Positions 42,666 through 52,219 are shown, numbered from the stretch's first letter. The stretch is 53,685 nt of DNA from an uncultured Prevotellaceae bacterium (GCA_902762565.1 CACWOS010000042.1:1-53685), one strand, 5' to 3'. Notes: generated from the sequence alone by a model not told the origin. Made by a program: numbers and translations.

Positions 42666-45600
42666 AGCACGTTTGGAATAATGATTTTACCGATGTCATT
42701 ACGTTGGCCTTTCAGCACTCCGTTCACGTAGATGCGCAGGCCTTTCCCTGCATGATAGCGTGAACCGTCACTATCCCAAAGTATCGTGAGACTATGACCA
42801 TGATACGGCACATTGTCGAGACAGAAATAGGCCCACTTGTTCTTGGGCAGAAGTGGATTGACTTCAAGGCTCTGGTCGGCACGAGGGCGTAAACCACAAA
42901 GACCAGTGATAATCAGGTCGTTCCAAGTGGAGTGATTGTAATAGCGCGAGCGCTCTTGGTCTCCCTTCAGCCAATAACCAGTGGTTTCATCGAGGTATTC
43001 ACCAATATAGGGCTTGCCACGCATATGCTGGCTCTGCATGTACTTCTCGAGTTCGGCAAAATAGAGCGAATCGCTGATGATGGGGTGGCTATAGTCATTT
43101 AGATAGTTTGCCATAGCGGTCAGCGTCTGTGATGTGGCAAAAGGCCATACGGCACCGTCCCACTCACATTTACCTACACCATGCGTGCGGAATAGGGGAT
43201 GACGACGTTCGGCAGTTGTCTGTCCATATGGTGCAGAAAATCCTTTCTCATCACCAGCCTGCAGCCATGCGACACCATATTTTGCTTCGTCCTTCGCCAT
43301 GTGAGTATACCAAGGCATAAAACCAATAGCTTCACGAACATTGGCAGAGGAGTCTATACGATGGGTCTCGAAGAATTGCTGTTGCTCGTTCCATAACTTT
43401 TGGTGCACTTTTTCTTTCAAGTCAGCAGCCTTTTGGAAATAGGTGGCAGCTTTTAAGTTGTCACCAGCCAATTGGGCAATGTTTCCTATTGCCTTCGCGT
43501 TGCCGTACATATAGGCGTTGATGGAGGGACGCAGATATTTCTTCTTACGTCCGCCACTAATGGTTTCTTCCATCGCGTCCTGCACATCGGCTTGCCAGTA
43601 GAAACCTCCGTCGCGTGTATGGGTACTTTCCCAATGGTTGTATTCCCATTCCAAAGAGGGCAACATGGATGTTATCCAATTCAGACGGCCATCCACCATA
43701 TATCGACCCCATAGTGAATGTGCCATCCATGATGAGTAGTTCGCAATCTTCTTCATAGGCTTACCTTCGTTACCCTTGTACCATGTATTTATAATTTGGT
43801 CAAGGTAGGTGGTGTCTTTGAGCCAACGACTTTCATGAATATGATGGCCTACACCAGATGCAATGAGATTGTATTGGTCGGCATAGCTTCTGTTTACCAA
43901 AAACTCTGTCATGGCATAGCCTACGGGTGTCTGACGTATATGCTTTCTGAGCGTCCACCAACGGAAATACCACATTTCCTCAAAACCACGGTCAGGACAG
44001 TCGAAAAGAGGTACGTTCTGTGTCATCCACTCCCAAGCCTTTGCATTGGGTATGGCCTGCACAATATTCTCGGCCTCCATCGTGTTGAAGTAATCGACGT
44101 AGTGCTTGTAGTCATCGTAACGTAGGAAGGCAGGTGTGTTAGCTAATGTTCCTGACGGTTCTCCGTCAGGTATCGTACGAAAGTTGGCAATGGCATAGCT
44201 TGCTTCAGGGGCTGTTGATCCTGCATTTTCAAGCGTGCCGTCCCAATCGGCAGGGGTGTCGACATCCGGGAAACGACGCTCGGCACCAGTGCGGAACATC
44301 ACACGTTCGATACTCTCCACAGGGGCAAAGAACATTCGCTGGCCCGCCTTCTTGCCATCTACGTAGATTTCTATCATGCGTTTCGAGACGCTGAGTATGG
44401 CTTCGATATGATAAGTCTTGTTGGCCTCATATTTGCCCAGACCGCCATAGCGAGCACCACCCTTGCATCGCATGATGCCTTCGTCGGTGAGTTCTATGCG
44501 AGAGCAGGCTGTTCCATGAGCATCGAGGAACTCTATCTGCATCAAACCACGATTGTTTTGTCCTGCTTTCAGGTCGAAAGCCACTTTCAGCTCCTTAGTG
44601 GCAGGAATCTTGCGCTCTACGCGAGCATAATCGAAGGGGTCGCTATCAGAGAGTGTTAACCATCCATCGTTTAAAGAAATGGCTGCCATCACGGGGGAGT
44701 AGATGTTCCAGGTGGCGAAATCCGAAATCTCGCCCACTCTGAACTCGGTGCCATCAGCATGACTATGCGCCTCCGTTTGTACAGGCACAGGGATGTGGGC
44801 CACCCACATGTCCTCCTTATTCATAGAATAAGCCACCCAGAGGTCTGAGTCTTTGGGCACACCATTGCCTTCCTGAATACCTCGCACATACTGAGGACCA
44901 TAGCTCTTGTAGTTGCCACCATAGCGCATAGGTGGTACCTCACCTTGCACAAGGTTCAGTGTAGTATATTCGTAGCCGTCCTTGGAAAGGCTGATAGCTA
45001 ATGGCCAACGGTATTCTGAAGGATTGTATATCGTTGCATAGGTACCATCCGTCAGACGCTGTCCCCATATCTTTGCATTGCTGTTAACAAATCCTTTGGC
45101 GCGCTCGACAGGTTGTGCCCATGTCAGACCACCATCGGCACTGGTTGAAGTAAGGGCATGTTTCCATAATGATGCAATCTGTCCGTCAGGCAAAGTATAG
45201 TCGCAGTATGCTTTATATTCCTTGTTCAAAGGTATTAATGGGTCGTTGCGATCTGCTTCTTCTACCCATTGCATGCGATAACGAGGATTGGACAGGATTT
45301 CTTCGCAGGCTGCCTTTACTTCTTTTGGTGCTTTGGTGTAGTAGGGGAAGATCTCCCTAGAGTTTCTAGAAGTTCTAGTATATCTAGAAAAACTTGTATT
45401 CAGATAAATGAAGTATATCGGCCCTAATGTACCGTCTTTCCTGACCTCACGGATAACGCGCCCAAGCCCGTTCCCGTCATTGGGGTCGTCCTTCTTGTCG
45501 AAGGCTACACCATAGTTGCCAAGCGCCCAGAGTTGTCCGCTTTTCGAGACATACCAGCCCACTCGCTGGTGCATAATAGCAATGAGGTTGTGAGCCTTCT

Positions 45601-46849
45601 CTGGACGATTGGGCTTCTGAAAACCTTCAGGCACCTGCACCTCAGGAAACAAAATCTGTGGGTCACTCCATGTATATCCATCCTTTGATGTTTGATACAT
45701 GGTATGTGAGGGAGGCACGTGCTCGTCCTTGGGGTCACAGAGGTAATGTACATAAAACTGGTTATTCCAATAAGCCATCATAGGTTGGTGGTTATATGTC
45801 CAACCATTGCCATTTTGGGCTGATGGGTACTCACGATTGGCGCGTAGTATTTGGATGTTATGTACACCCACTACAGGTGAGAGACCGCCATCGTGACGAT
45901 TGGGATTGCTCAGCGTCTTGCCGGTATAGTGAATCTTCTTGGCATTTAACAAACCGTTGAGAATCGTCTCGTCGGTCTCGAAGATGGTGCCGTGCTTGTG
46001 CAGATTAGGGACGCTAACCTTATCGGAAACATCCTCGAAAGTCACAAAGTCTTTTGTAAAATGGGCACCAAAGTCTTTCAACTGATAACGGTCGTAGTAG
46101 ATTAGCCAACCATCTTTTACCTTCACCGTTGTTGGACCCTCCATCATCTTACCAGTAAACGGTTCTGAGACCTTCGACCAAGGGCCGTAGGGCGACTTAG
46201 CGTATGCAACTTTGATATCACGTTCTGGACGGGTGTTGTCCTTCAGCACCATCACGTAGTCGTTTTTGCCTCGTTTCACAAGTGTAGCGTCAATACACGA
46301 AAAGCCTGGCTCAATCATGAGTTTGGCAGGCGTGAACTTCTTAAAATCCTTTGTAGTGGTGTAATACAAACGATGATTATTTTTGTGTTCTTCCTGTCCG
46401 TCAGGGAATTTCCCAGGAATACATGAAGCCCATATAATAATAGCCTGTTGCTTGACATCATCCCAAAATAATTCTGGTGCCCATACATTCACGGTCGTAG
46501 TATCTGTCATAACCTCGATGAAACGCTGTTTGCTCCAATGCACAAGGTCTTTCGAACAGGCATATCCGAAACCACGATCACCTCGCCAACTTGACGTCCA
46601 GACTAAATGGAACATACCATCGGGTGTGTAAATGATAGAGGGGTCGCGCATGACTTTCTGCTGCCCCACTTCTGGTCGTAGCCAAATGCCATCAACCTGT
46701 TTCCACTGCCAACCGTCATAGCTATAGATAAAACGGAGACCATCTGTTGCTGGTTCGTGGAACGATGTGGAGAGAAACACTTTACGTTGTGCTGAGGCCA
46801 TAAGACAGACCGTTAGCATGAAAAAAAAGACCCAAAAACGTTTTATCAT
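42662..46849 (-). CDS. Multi-module glycosidase: GH43-like propeller, second propeller, (alpha/alpha)6 domain (GH143/GH142-like)
   Basis: A 1395-residue secreted protein (signal peptide ends ASAQ). Residues 22-300 resemble a GH43-type propeller with Asp in MRDPSII, VWAPELF and Glu in MMEGPTT. Residues about 310-700 are a second, sialidase-like propeller (MYQTSKDGYTWSDPQ; TSADGGLTW). About 710-890 is a lectin-like beta-sandwich. About 920-1395 is an (alpha/alpha)6 barrel (GFEEMWYFRWWTLRKH; NHSTWNDLIITGLCGL). From memory, propeller plus such a barrel occurs in the rhamnogalacturonan II enzyme BT1020 (GH143 plus GH142, Dha and beta-L-arabinofuranose release). The start at 46849 precedes the signal peptide; the longer frame to 47038 overlaps the divergent gene. 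Confidence 0.75.
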   Translation of the reverse strand: MIKRFWVFFFMLTVCLMASAQRKVFLSTSFHEPATDGLRFIYSYDGWQWKQVDGIWLRPEVGQQKVMRDPSIIYTPDGMFHLVWTSSWRGDRGFGYACSKDLVHWSKQRFIEVMTDTTTVNVWAPELFWDDVKQQAIIIWASCIPGKFPDGQEEHKNNHRLYYTTTKDFKKFTPAKLMIEPGFSCIDATLVKRGKNDYVMVLKDNTRPERDIKVAYAKSPYGPWSKVSEPFTGKMMEGPTTVKVKDGWLIYYDRYQLKDFGAHFTKDFVTFEDVSDKVSVPNLHKHGTIFETDETILNGLLNAKKIHYTGKTLSNPNRHDGGLSPVVGVHNIQILRANREYPSAQNGNGWTYNHQPMMAYWNNQFYVHYLCDPKDEHVPPSHTMYQTSKDGYTWSDPQILFPEVQVPEGFQKPNRPEKAHNLIAIMHQRVGWYVSKSGQLWALGNYGVAFDKKDDPNDGNGLGRVIREVRKDGTLGPIYFIYLNTSFSRYTRTSRNSREIFPYYTKAPKEVKAACEEILSNPRYRMQWVEEADRNDPLIPLNKEYKAYCDYTLPDGQIASLWKHALTSTSADGGLTWAQPVERAKGFVNSNAKIWGQRLTDGTYATIYNPSEYRWPLAISLSKDGYEYTTLNLVQGEVPPMRYGGNYKSYGPQYVRGIQEGNGVPKDSDLWVAYSMNKEDMWVAHIPVPVQTEAHSHADGTEFRVGEISDFATWNIYSPVMAAISLNDGWLTLSDSDPFDYARVERKIPATKELKVAFDLKAGQNNRGLMQIEFLDAHGTACSRIELTDEGIMRCKGGARYGGLGKYEANKTYHIEAILSVSKRMIEIYVDGKKAGQRMFFAPVESIERVMFRTGAERRFPDVDTPADWDGTLENAGSTAPEASYAIANFRTIPDGEPSGTLANTPAFLRYDDYKHYVDYFNTMEAENIVQAIPNAKAWEWMTQNVPLFDCPDRGFEEMWYFRWWTLRKHIRQTPVGYAMTEFLVNRSYADQYNLIASGVGHHIHESRWLKDTTYLDQIINTWYKGNEGKPMKKIANYSSWMAHSLWGRYMVDGRLNWITSMLPSLEWEYNHWESTHTRDGGFYWQADVQDAMEETISGGRKKKYLRPSINAYMYGNAKAIGNIAQLAGDNLKAATYFQKAADLKEKVHQKLWNEQQQFFETHRIDSSANVREAIGFMPWYTHMAKDEAKYGVAWLQAGDEKGFSAPYGQTTAERRHPLFRTHGVGKCEWDGAVWPFATSQTLTAMANYLNDYSHPIISDSLYFAELEKYMQSQHMRGKPYIGEYLDETTGYWLKGDQERSRYYNHSTWNDLIITGLCGLRPRADQSLEVNPLLPKNKWAYFCLDNVPYHGHSLTILWDSDGSRYHAGKGLRIYVNGVLKGQRNDIGKIIIPNVL

Positions 46850-46936
46850 GTCATACATTAATTTATAGTAAGACGAAAAACATGATGGTTTGTAACAAAA
46901 AACATAAAAAATGATGGTATTTCGTTTTAATTTTTC

Positions 46937-46944
46937 TACCTTTG
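46937..46944 (+). promoter_or_regulatory. -7 box of the FMN-binding-protein gene
   Basis: TACCTTTG, 22 bases before the ATG at 46967. No clear TTG at 20 bases. The 117-base gap also must hold the promoter of the divergent glycosidase operon, which I could not define. Confidence 0.6.
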
Positions 46945-46966
46945 CAACGTCAAAGGACAAAGAGAT

Positions 46967-47362
46967 ATGGAAATTATGATAAAGATTGTTATGACTTTGC
47001 TGTTGATGACAACATTTGTCACTGCTGATGCTCAGCAAGTGATGCGCAAAGAGAAGGATGGTACCTATGTGGTGAATACTACAACACTGGCTAACGATGT
47101 GGACGGCTATGCAGGTCCGACACCTGTTGAAGTGTATATCAAAAAGAACAAAATAGTCAAGGTGGTACCCTTGAAGACGATGGACGGTCCTAAGTATGTG
47201 GCAAAGGTCAAGAATGGTATGCTGATAAAGTATGAAGGCATGAAGATTGAGAAGAAAGCACCACTGCCAAAAGTTGATGGCGTTACTGGCGCGACCTTCA
47301 CCTCAGATGCCATGAGGCAGAACATTGAGCGTGCCATAGAGTACTATCAAAAGCACAAGTAA
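46967..47362 (+). CDS. Small secreted FMN-binding-domain protein
   Basis: A 131-residue protein with a signal peptide (VMTLLLMTTFVTADAQ) and one FMN_bind domain like that of RnfG/NqrC. VDGVTGATFTS is the ApbE-type covalent flavinylation motif (D-x-x-T/S-G-A-T/S), with the last Thr as the expected FMN site. Such proteins carry electrons outside the inner membrane. No redox partner, cytochrome or ApbE is encoded next to it, so the partner is elsewhere. A second Met three codons on (MIKIVM) could also be the start. It converges with the chromate-transporter genes, leaving only 11 bases between stops. Confidence 0.8.
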   Translation: MEIMIKIVMTLLLMTTFVTADAQQVMRKEKDGTYVVNTTTLANDVDGYAGPTPVEVYIKKNKIVKVVPLKTMDGPKYVAKVKNGMLIKYEGMKIEKKAPLPKVDGVTGATFTSDAMRQNIERAIEYYQKHK

Positions 47363-47373
47363 ACATCCGGTTT

Positions 47374-47949
47374 TTAATAGAACAATACCAACCCTGCCGC
47401 AGCGCAATAGAGAATCATGCGGATGGGGTTGATTTTTATGACCTTTACACCATAGAAAGCGGCGGCAAAGAGGAAGCAGCTGATGCAGAACTGCCACAAG
47501 TCTTCTTGGGGCGAACTAAAGTTTTCTTGTGTGCAAAGTAATAAAGTTGCAGCAGCCAACAGACCTACTACGGCAGGACGCAACCCCGAGAACACACTAG
47601 TTACTGTACGGGTGTGCATATACTTCATAAACATTTTGCTGATGAGTATCATCAGTATCAGTGAAGGAAGGACTAGCGCAAAGGTCGCTGTCGCTGAGCC
47701 TAGGATTGCCATCAGGTGTCCGTAGCCCGCATTATGTACGGCTGTATAACCGCAATAGGTGGCGCTGTTGATGCCGATAGGACCGGGTGTCATCTGCGAG
47801 ATGGCTACGATGTCTGTAAACTCTGACGACGACAACCAATGCCAATGTTCCACCGTCTCGTTCTGAATCAGCGACAGCATGCCATAGCCTCCACCAAAGC
47901 CGAAGACGCCAATCTCGAAGAATGTGACGAATAACCAGAAGAATATCAT
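47374..47949 (-). CDS. Half-size chromate transporter (CHR family), second of pair
   Basis: A 191-residue membrane protein with FGFGGGYGMLSLI near the N terminus and SQMTPGPIGIN, the two family motifs of single-domain CHR transporters, and about six helices. Single-domain CHR proteins work as pairs of opposite topology. The start at 47949 gives an ATGA overlap with the upstream partner; the longer frame to 48099 has a hydrophilic, unrelated extension. Substrate may be chromate, sulfate-like anions or unknown; many gut Bacteroidetes carry the pair. Confidence 0.85.
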   Translation of the reverse strand: MIFFWLFVTFFEIGVFGFGGGYGMLSLIQNETVEHWHWLSSSEFTDIVAISQMTPGPIGINSATYCGYTAVHNAGYGHLMAILGSATATFALVLPSLILMILISKMFMKYMHTRTVTSVFSGLRPAVVGLLAAATLLLCTQENFSSPQEDLWQFCISCFLFAAAFYGVKVIKINPIRMILYCAAAGLVLFY

Positions 47950-48512
47950 ATGCCCGTCACCTCCTTTCCGTTGTTTTCGTCGTATACGAATCTGCCATAG
48001 ATGTATCCTCCAATGCCTGCTGCGATGATAATCCAAATGGGCGAAACGCCCAAGAGCCATATCAACAGGGCCGACACAATAGGAATCCAGATGGTCCATT
48101 TGTTCAGTTCTGCGCGTTTGCCAAGATTGAAGGTCGGCACAGCAATGAGGGCAACTACTGCTGGGCGGATGCCTCGGAACATCGCTGCTACTATGGGGTT
48201 GTCCTTAAACTGGCTGAAAAACATCGCGAAAGCCAGGATAATCAGAAACGAGGGTAGGGCAGTGCCCAATGCTGTGGCGATGGCACCTCGTTCTTTCTTC
48301 AACTTATATCCAATGAAGATGGCAATGTTGATGGCGAAGACGCCAGGACAACTTTGGGCAATGGCTATTAGGTCGAGCATTTCGTCCTTCGATACCCATT
48401 GCTTGCGGTTAACCACCTCTTCCTCTATCAAAGGTATCATGGCATATCCACCGCCAAGGGTGAATATGCCAATCTTAAAGAAGGTCTTGAACGATTCCCA
48501 GTAAATGTTCAC
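47946..48512 (-). CDS. Half-size chromate transporter (CHR family), first of pair
   Basis: A 188-residue membrane protein with FTLGGGYAMIPLI and AQSCPGVFAIN, matching its partner motif for motif. It lies 17 bases after the purL C-terminal part and overlaps the second CHR gene by 4 bases. Together they make a functional two-subunit transporter. Being directly behind purL on the same strand, it may be co-transcribed with it. Confidence 0.85.
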   Translation of the reverse strand: MNIYWESFKTFFKIGIFTLGGGYAMIPLIEEEVVNRKQWVSKDEMLDLIAIAQSCPGVFAINIAIFIGYKLKKERGAIATALGTALPSFLIILAFAMFFSQFKDNPIVAAMFRGIRPAVVALIAVPTFNLGKRAELNKWTIWIPIVSALLIWLLGVSPIWIIIAAGIGGYIYGRFVYDENNGKEVTGI

Positions 48513-48529
48513 TTTACTTTTTTACCTTT

Positions 48530-51208
48530 TTACTTTTTTACCTTTCCCTCAACCCATTTACGTGCATTGACGAAGGCTTCAATCCAAGGTGTTACCTCGT
48601 CCTGACGACGGTCAGCTGGATACCAAGCGTTCTGCCAGGGGAATACGGCACGCTCCAAGTGAGGCATCATGCAGAGATGACGACCATCGGCAGAGCAGAT
48701 ACCTGCCACGTTGTAATCAGAACCGTTAGGATTAGCGGGATAACCAGCGTAGTTGTACTTGGCAATCACGTTGTAAGCGCTCTCAGCCTCAGGCAGAGAG
48801 AACTTGCCCTCACCATGAGCAACCCACAAACCGAGCTTGTTGCCACTCAGTGAGCCGAACATCACGCTGTTGTTCTGAGGAATGCTCAACGAGATGAACT
48901 CACTCTCGAACTTATGTGAGTCGTTGTGTAGCATCTTTGCACCCTTGGCACCTGTGAGGCCGAGTTCAACCATCAGCTGACAACCGTTACAGATACCCAG
49001 TGACAGGGTATCCTCACGGGCATAGAACTTATCCAGTGCCTCCTTGGCTTTAGGATTGAAGAGGAAGGCACCAGCCCAACCCTTAGCCGAACCAAGTACA
49101 TCGGAGTTAGAGAAACCACCGCAGAACACAATCATGTTGATATCCTCGAGGGTCTCGCGACCACTGATGAGGTCGGTCATCATCACATCCTTCACATCGA
49201 AACCAGCCAGATAGAGGCAGTAGGCCATCTCGCGCTCGCCGTTGGTTCCCTTCTCACGGATGATGGCAGCCTTTACGCCAGATGCCTGACGACGATCGGC
49301 TGAGATTCCATACTGGGCAAGTGTGCCCTTGAAGTCCTTATTGAACTTCATCTCGATGGGCTGCTTCTTATAGTTCTCGAAGCGCTCCTTAGCCTTACCG
49401 TTGAAGCTCTGCTTACGATCGAGCAGGTAAGAAGTCTTGTACCATACGTCGCGGAGGGCGTCGATATCGAAGGTCTTCTCCTCATCGCCAGCTTTCACCA
49501 CGATGGTGCGGCTGTCCTCAACGGGATAACCAATCTTAGCGAAGCCAACGCCAGCATCCTCCATAAACTCCTTGAACTCAGCCTTGTGCTCGTCGCTCAC
49601 CTCGATGACTACACCAGGATTCTCAGCGAAGAGTGCCTTCACAATATCACCTTCCTTGCAGATGTCGTGCAGGTTGATGTGCATACCGCCCTTCTGGTTG
49701 GCGAAGCACATCTCGAGCAGCGTGGTAATCAAACCACCAGCCGAGATATCGTGACCAGCCATAATCCAACCCTTCTCGATGAGTTGCTGGATAGCCATGA
49801 AGGCATCAGCAAAGTACTCGGCGTTCTTCACGGTAGGCACATCGTCGCCCACCTTGCCTAAGCTCTGGGCAAAGGCAGAACCGCCAAGACGCTGCTCGTC
49901 GAAGCTGAAGTCGATATGATAGATGGATGCGTTCTTATCGTTCACCAAGACGGGACTTACCACCTTCTTGATGTCGCTAACCTCACCACCAGCAGATACA
50001 ATCACTGTTCCTGGAGAGATAATCTTCTCACCGTTAGGATACTGCTGAGAAAGTGACAGAGAGTCCTTACCAGTAGGCACGTTGATGTGCAGGTCGCAGC
50101 AGAAGTCGCTCAGAGCCTTTACACCAGCATACAGGCGGGCATCCTCACCCTCCTGAGAGCGGCAAGGCCACATCCAGTTGGCAGAGAGACTCAGCGAATC
50201 CATACCCTCAGCGAGTGGAGCCCAAACGATGTTAGTCAGCGCCTCAGCTACAGAGAGTACAGAACCTGCAGCAGGATCAGCCAGACCAGCCTGAGGTGCA
50301 TGTCCAAGGGCTGTAGCGATACCTTTCTGGCCACGATAGTCGAGGGCTACAACACCACAGTCGCTCAATGGCAACTGAATCTCGCCCTGACACTGCTGAC
50401 GGGCAATCTTACCTGTCACAGAGCGGTCCACCTTATTCGTCAACCAGTCCTTACAAGCCACAGCCTCCAACTGGAGTACGCGATCCAGATATTCGTCAAT
50501 CTTATCCTGACTGTAGGTAACGTCGGCATAGTGGCGCTCTACAGTATTATCTTTCATAATCGTCTTAGGTGAGTGACCAAACATCTGAGCCACGTCCAGA
50601 TCGAATGGCTTCACACCATCGCCCTGCTTGAACGAGAAGTGGGCGTCGCCAGTGGTCTCACCAACAACATACAATGGAGCACGCTCGCGCTCAGCAATCT
50701 TACGGACATGTTCGATATGCTTCTCGTCGATAAGCAAGCCCATGCGCTCCTGACTCTCGTTGGCAATAATCTCCTTGCTTGAAAGCGTCTTGTCGCCAAT
50801 AGGCAACTTGGTCATATCAATCTCACCACCACACTCTTCAACGAGCTCAGAGAGACAGTTCAGGTGACCTGCAGAACCATGGTCGTGGATAGACACAACG
50901 GGGTTCACATCCTCCTCGCAAAGAGCACGAACTAGATTGTAAGCACGCTTCTGCATCTCAGGGTTAGCACGCTGTACGGCGTTCAACTCGATACCATTGC
51001 TATAGCGACCTGTATCAACAGATGATACAGAACCACCACCCAGTCCGATGCGGTAGTTGTCACCACCAACAACCACCACCTTGTTGCCTGGCTGAGGCTC
51101 CTTCTTCAGACAGTCGCGCTTGGTACCGTAGCCAACACCGCCTGCTAGCATGATGACCTTGTCGTAGGCGTATTTCTCTTTACCTTCCTGATGCTCGAAA
51201 GTCAGCAC
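48530..51208 (-). CDS. purL: Phosphoribosylformylglycinamidine synthase, C-terminal part (disrupted gene)
   Basis: An 892-residue frame that covers the second half of large-type PurL: ATP-binding and AIRS-like domains (VIMLAGGVGYG, GDNYRIGLGGGSVSS) and the C-terminal glutaminase with the Cys nucleophile in GICNGCQL and HGEGKF. PurL converts FGAR to FGAM with glutamine and ATP, step four of purine synthesis. In this frame homology extends upstream of the first ATG (SNGASDFGNKFGQPL, to about 51260), where it meets the N-terminal part in another frame. About 27 residues expected between the two parts are missing. All catalytic residues of this half are present. Confidence 0.9.
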   Translation of the reverse strand: MLTFEHQEGKEKYAYDKVIMLAGGVGYGTKRDCLKKEPQPGNKVVVVGGDNYRIGLGGGSVSSVDTGRYSNGIELNAVQRANPEMQKRAYNLVRALCEEDVNPVVSIHDHGSAGHLNCLSELVEECGGEIDMTKLPIGDKTLSSKEIIANESQERMGLLIDEKHIEHVRKIAERERAPLYVVGETTGDAHFSFKQGDGVKPFDLDVAQMFGHSPKTIMKDNTVERHYADVTYSQDKIDEYLDRVLQLEAVACKDWLTNKVDRSVTGKIARQQCQGEIQLPLSDCGVVALDYRGQKGIATALGHAPQAGLADPAAGSVLSVAEALTNIVWAPLAEGMDSLSLSANWMWPCRSQEGEDARLYAGVKALSDFCCDLHINVPTGKDSLSLSQQYPNGEKIISPGTVIVSAGGEVSDIKKVVSPVLVNDKNASIYHIDFSFDEQRLGGSAFAQSLGKVGDDVPTVKNAEYFADAFMAIQQLIEKGWIMAGHDISAGGLITTLLEMCFANQKGGMHINLHDICKEGDIVKALFAENPGVVIEVSDEHKAEFKEFMEDAGVGFAKIGYPVEDSRTIVVKAGDEEKTFDIDALRDVWYKTSYLLDRKQSFNGKAKERFENYKKQPIEMKFNKDFKGTLAQYGISADRRQASGVKAAIIREKGTNGEREMAYCLYLAGFDVKDVMMTDLISGRETLEDINMIVFCGGFSNSDVLGSAKGWAGAFLFNPKAKEALDKFYAREDTLSLGICNGCQLMVELGLTGAKGAKMLHNDSHKFESEFISLSIPQNNSVMFGSLSGNKLGLWVAHGEGKFSLPEAESAYNVIAKYNYAGYPANPNGSDYNVAGICSADGRHLCMMPHLERAVFPWQNAWYPADRRQDEVTPWIEAFVNARKWVEGKVKK

Positions 51209-51260
51209 AGAACCACAAATCAGCGGCTGACCGAACTTGTTACCGAAGTCAGAGGCACCG

Positions 51261-52154
51261 TTAGACGTGCAGACGAGGATAAGCCGTCATATAAACAGCC
51301 GTACCAGCGATAGGCCAAGAGCCAACACCACCACCCATACGGTCGCGGATCTCACCACCTGTACCAGTAGCGGCACCATTGAATGGCTCAACAGTCGTGG
51401 GGAAGTTATGTGTTTCTGCCTTAAGTGAGATGACACTCTCGATATCCTTAATCTGGAAGTAGTCGCTAGTGCTCTGGTCCTTCGGCGCAAACTGCTCAAC
51501 CACAGGACCCTGTGCAAAAGCCACATTATCCTTATATGCCGAGAGAATCTTGTTGGGATTCTCCTGCGTTGTCTTCTTAATCATCGCAAAGAGGCTCGAC
51601 TCCATCTCCTTGCCGTCGATGATAAAGGTACCACCGAATATCTTATGACGGCAGTGCTCAGAGTTGATCTGGGCGAAACCGAAGATCTCCGAGTCTGTCA
51701 GAGGACGACCGTTCTGCTTCTCCAGCCCGTGTAGATACTGAATCTCCTCAGGTGAGAGAGCCAATCCCTCTTTCTCGTTATATTCCTCCAGATTATCCAC
51801 ATACTTGATGGGCTCTGGCTTGATGTTAATCGTAAAAATGTCCTGGTTCAGGCCATTGTACATGCGTTGCAACATCTCGTCGTGCTCGGCATCCTTGCTC
51901 GCCACAGCGAAGTACTCCTCAATACGACTGATGCCCTTGAGGCCCATGTTCTGCGTAATCTCAACAGCATTTGTCGACCACGGGGTCACCATTTCGCGAC
52001 GCGGACCAACGTAGTAGCCCTCCAGCTGGTCAGCCTCGAGCATCGTTGCCTCGCCATAAAGCCAGTTTAATTCCTTGATTTCCTGTTCACTCAGTACGTG
52101 ATCAACCTCCGTGGCGATCACCGATTTCTGTGGGGTCTGAAAGAAACGTATCAT
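51261..52154 (-). CDS. purL: Phosphoribosylformylglycinamidine synthase, N-terminal part (disrupted gene)
   Basis: A 297-residue frame with the PurL N-terminal and linker domains and the start of the first catalytic domain (SEHCRHKIFGG, KAETHNFPT, GAATGTGGEIRDRMG). It breaks off at TAYPRL followed by two odd residues and a stop; homology resumes 10 bases on in another frame with SNGASDFGN. The break looks like a small deletion with frame change. It could be a sequencing or assembly fault or a true mutation; since the rest is well preserved, a real loss would be recent. Promoter: TTG-N20-TACCTTTG at 52189-52219. Confidence 0.9.
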   Translation of the reverse strand: MIRFFQTPQKSVIATEVDHVLSEQEIKELNWLYGEATMLEADQLEGYYVGPRREMVTPWSTNAVEITQNMGLKGISRIEEYFAVASKDAEHDEMLQRMYNGLNQDIFTINIKPEPIKYVDNLEEYNEKEGLALSPEEIQYLHGLEKQNGRPLTDSEIFGFAQINSEHCRHKIFGGTFIIDGKEMESSLFAMIKKTTQENPNKILSAYKDNVAFAQGPVVEQFAPKDQSTSDYFQIKDIESVISLKAETHNFPTTVEPFNGAATGTGGEIRDRMGGGVGSWPIAGTAVYMTAYPRLHV

Positions 52155-52188
52155 ACCTTATTTATTAATGTATTCTGATTTTGCCTGC

Positions 52189-52219
52189 AAAGGTACGAAT
52201 AAGTGAGAGAAAAACCAAA
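52189..52219 (-). promoter_or_regulatory. purL promoter
   Basis: Minus strand: TTG (52219-52217), exactly 20 bases, TACCTTTG (52196-52189), 35 bases before the start codon. Full Bacteroidetes consensus. Confidence 0.8.

Noticed and set aside
48530-52154. Programmed frameshift in purL
   Set aside because: Homologous residues are missing at the break, so a simple ribosomal slip would not restore the protein.
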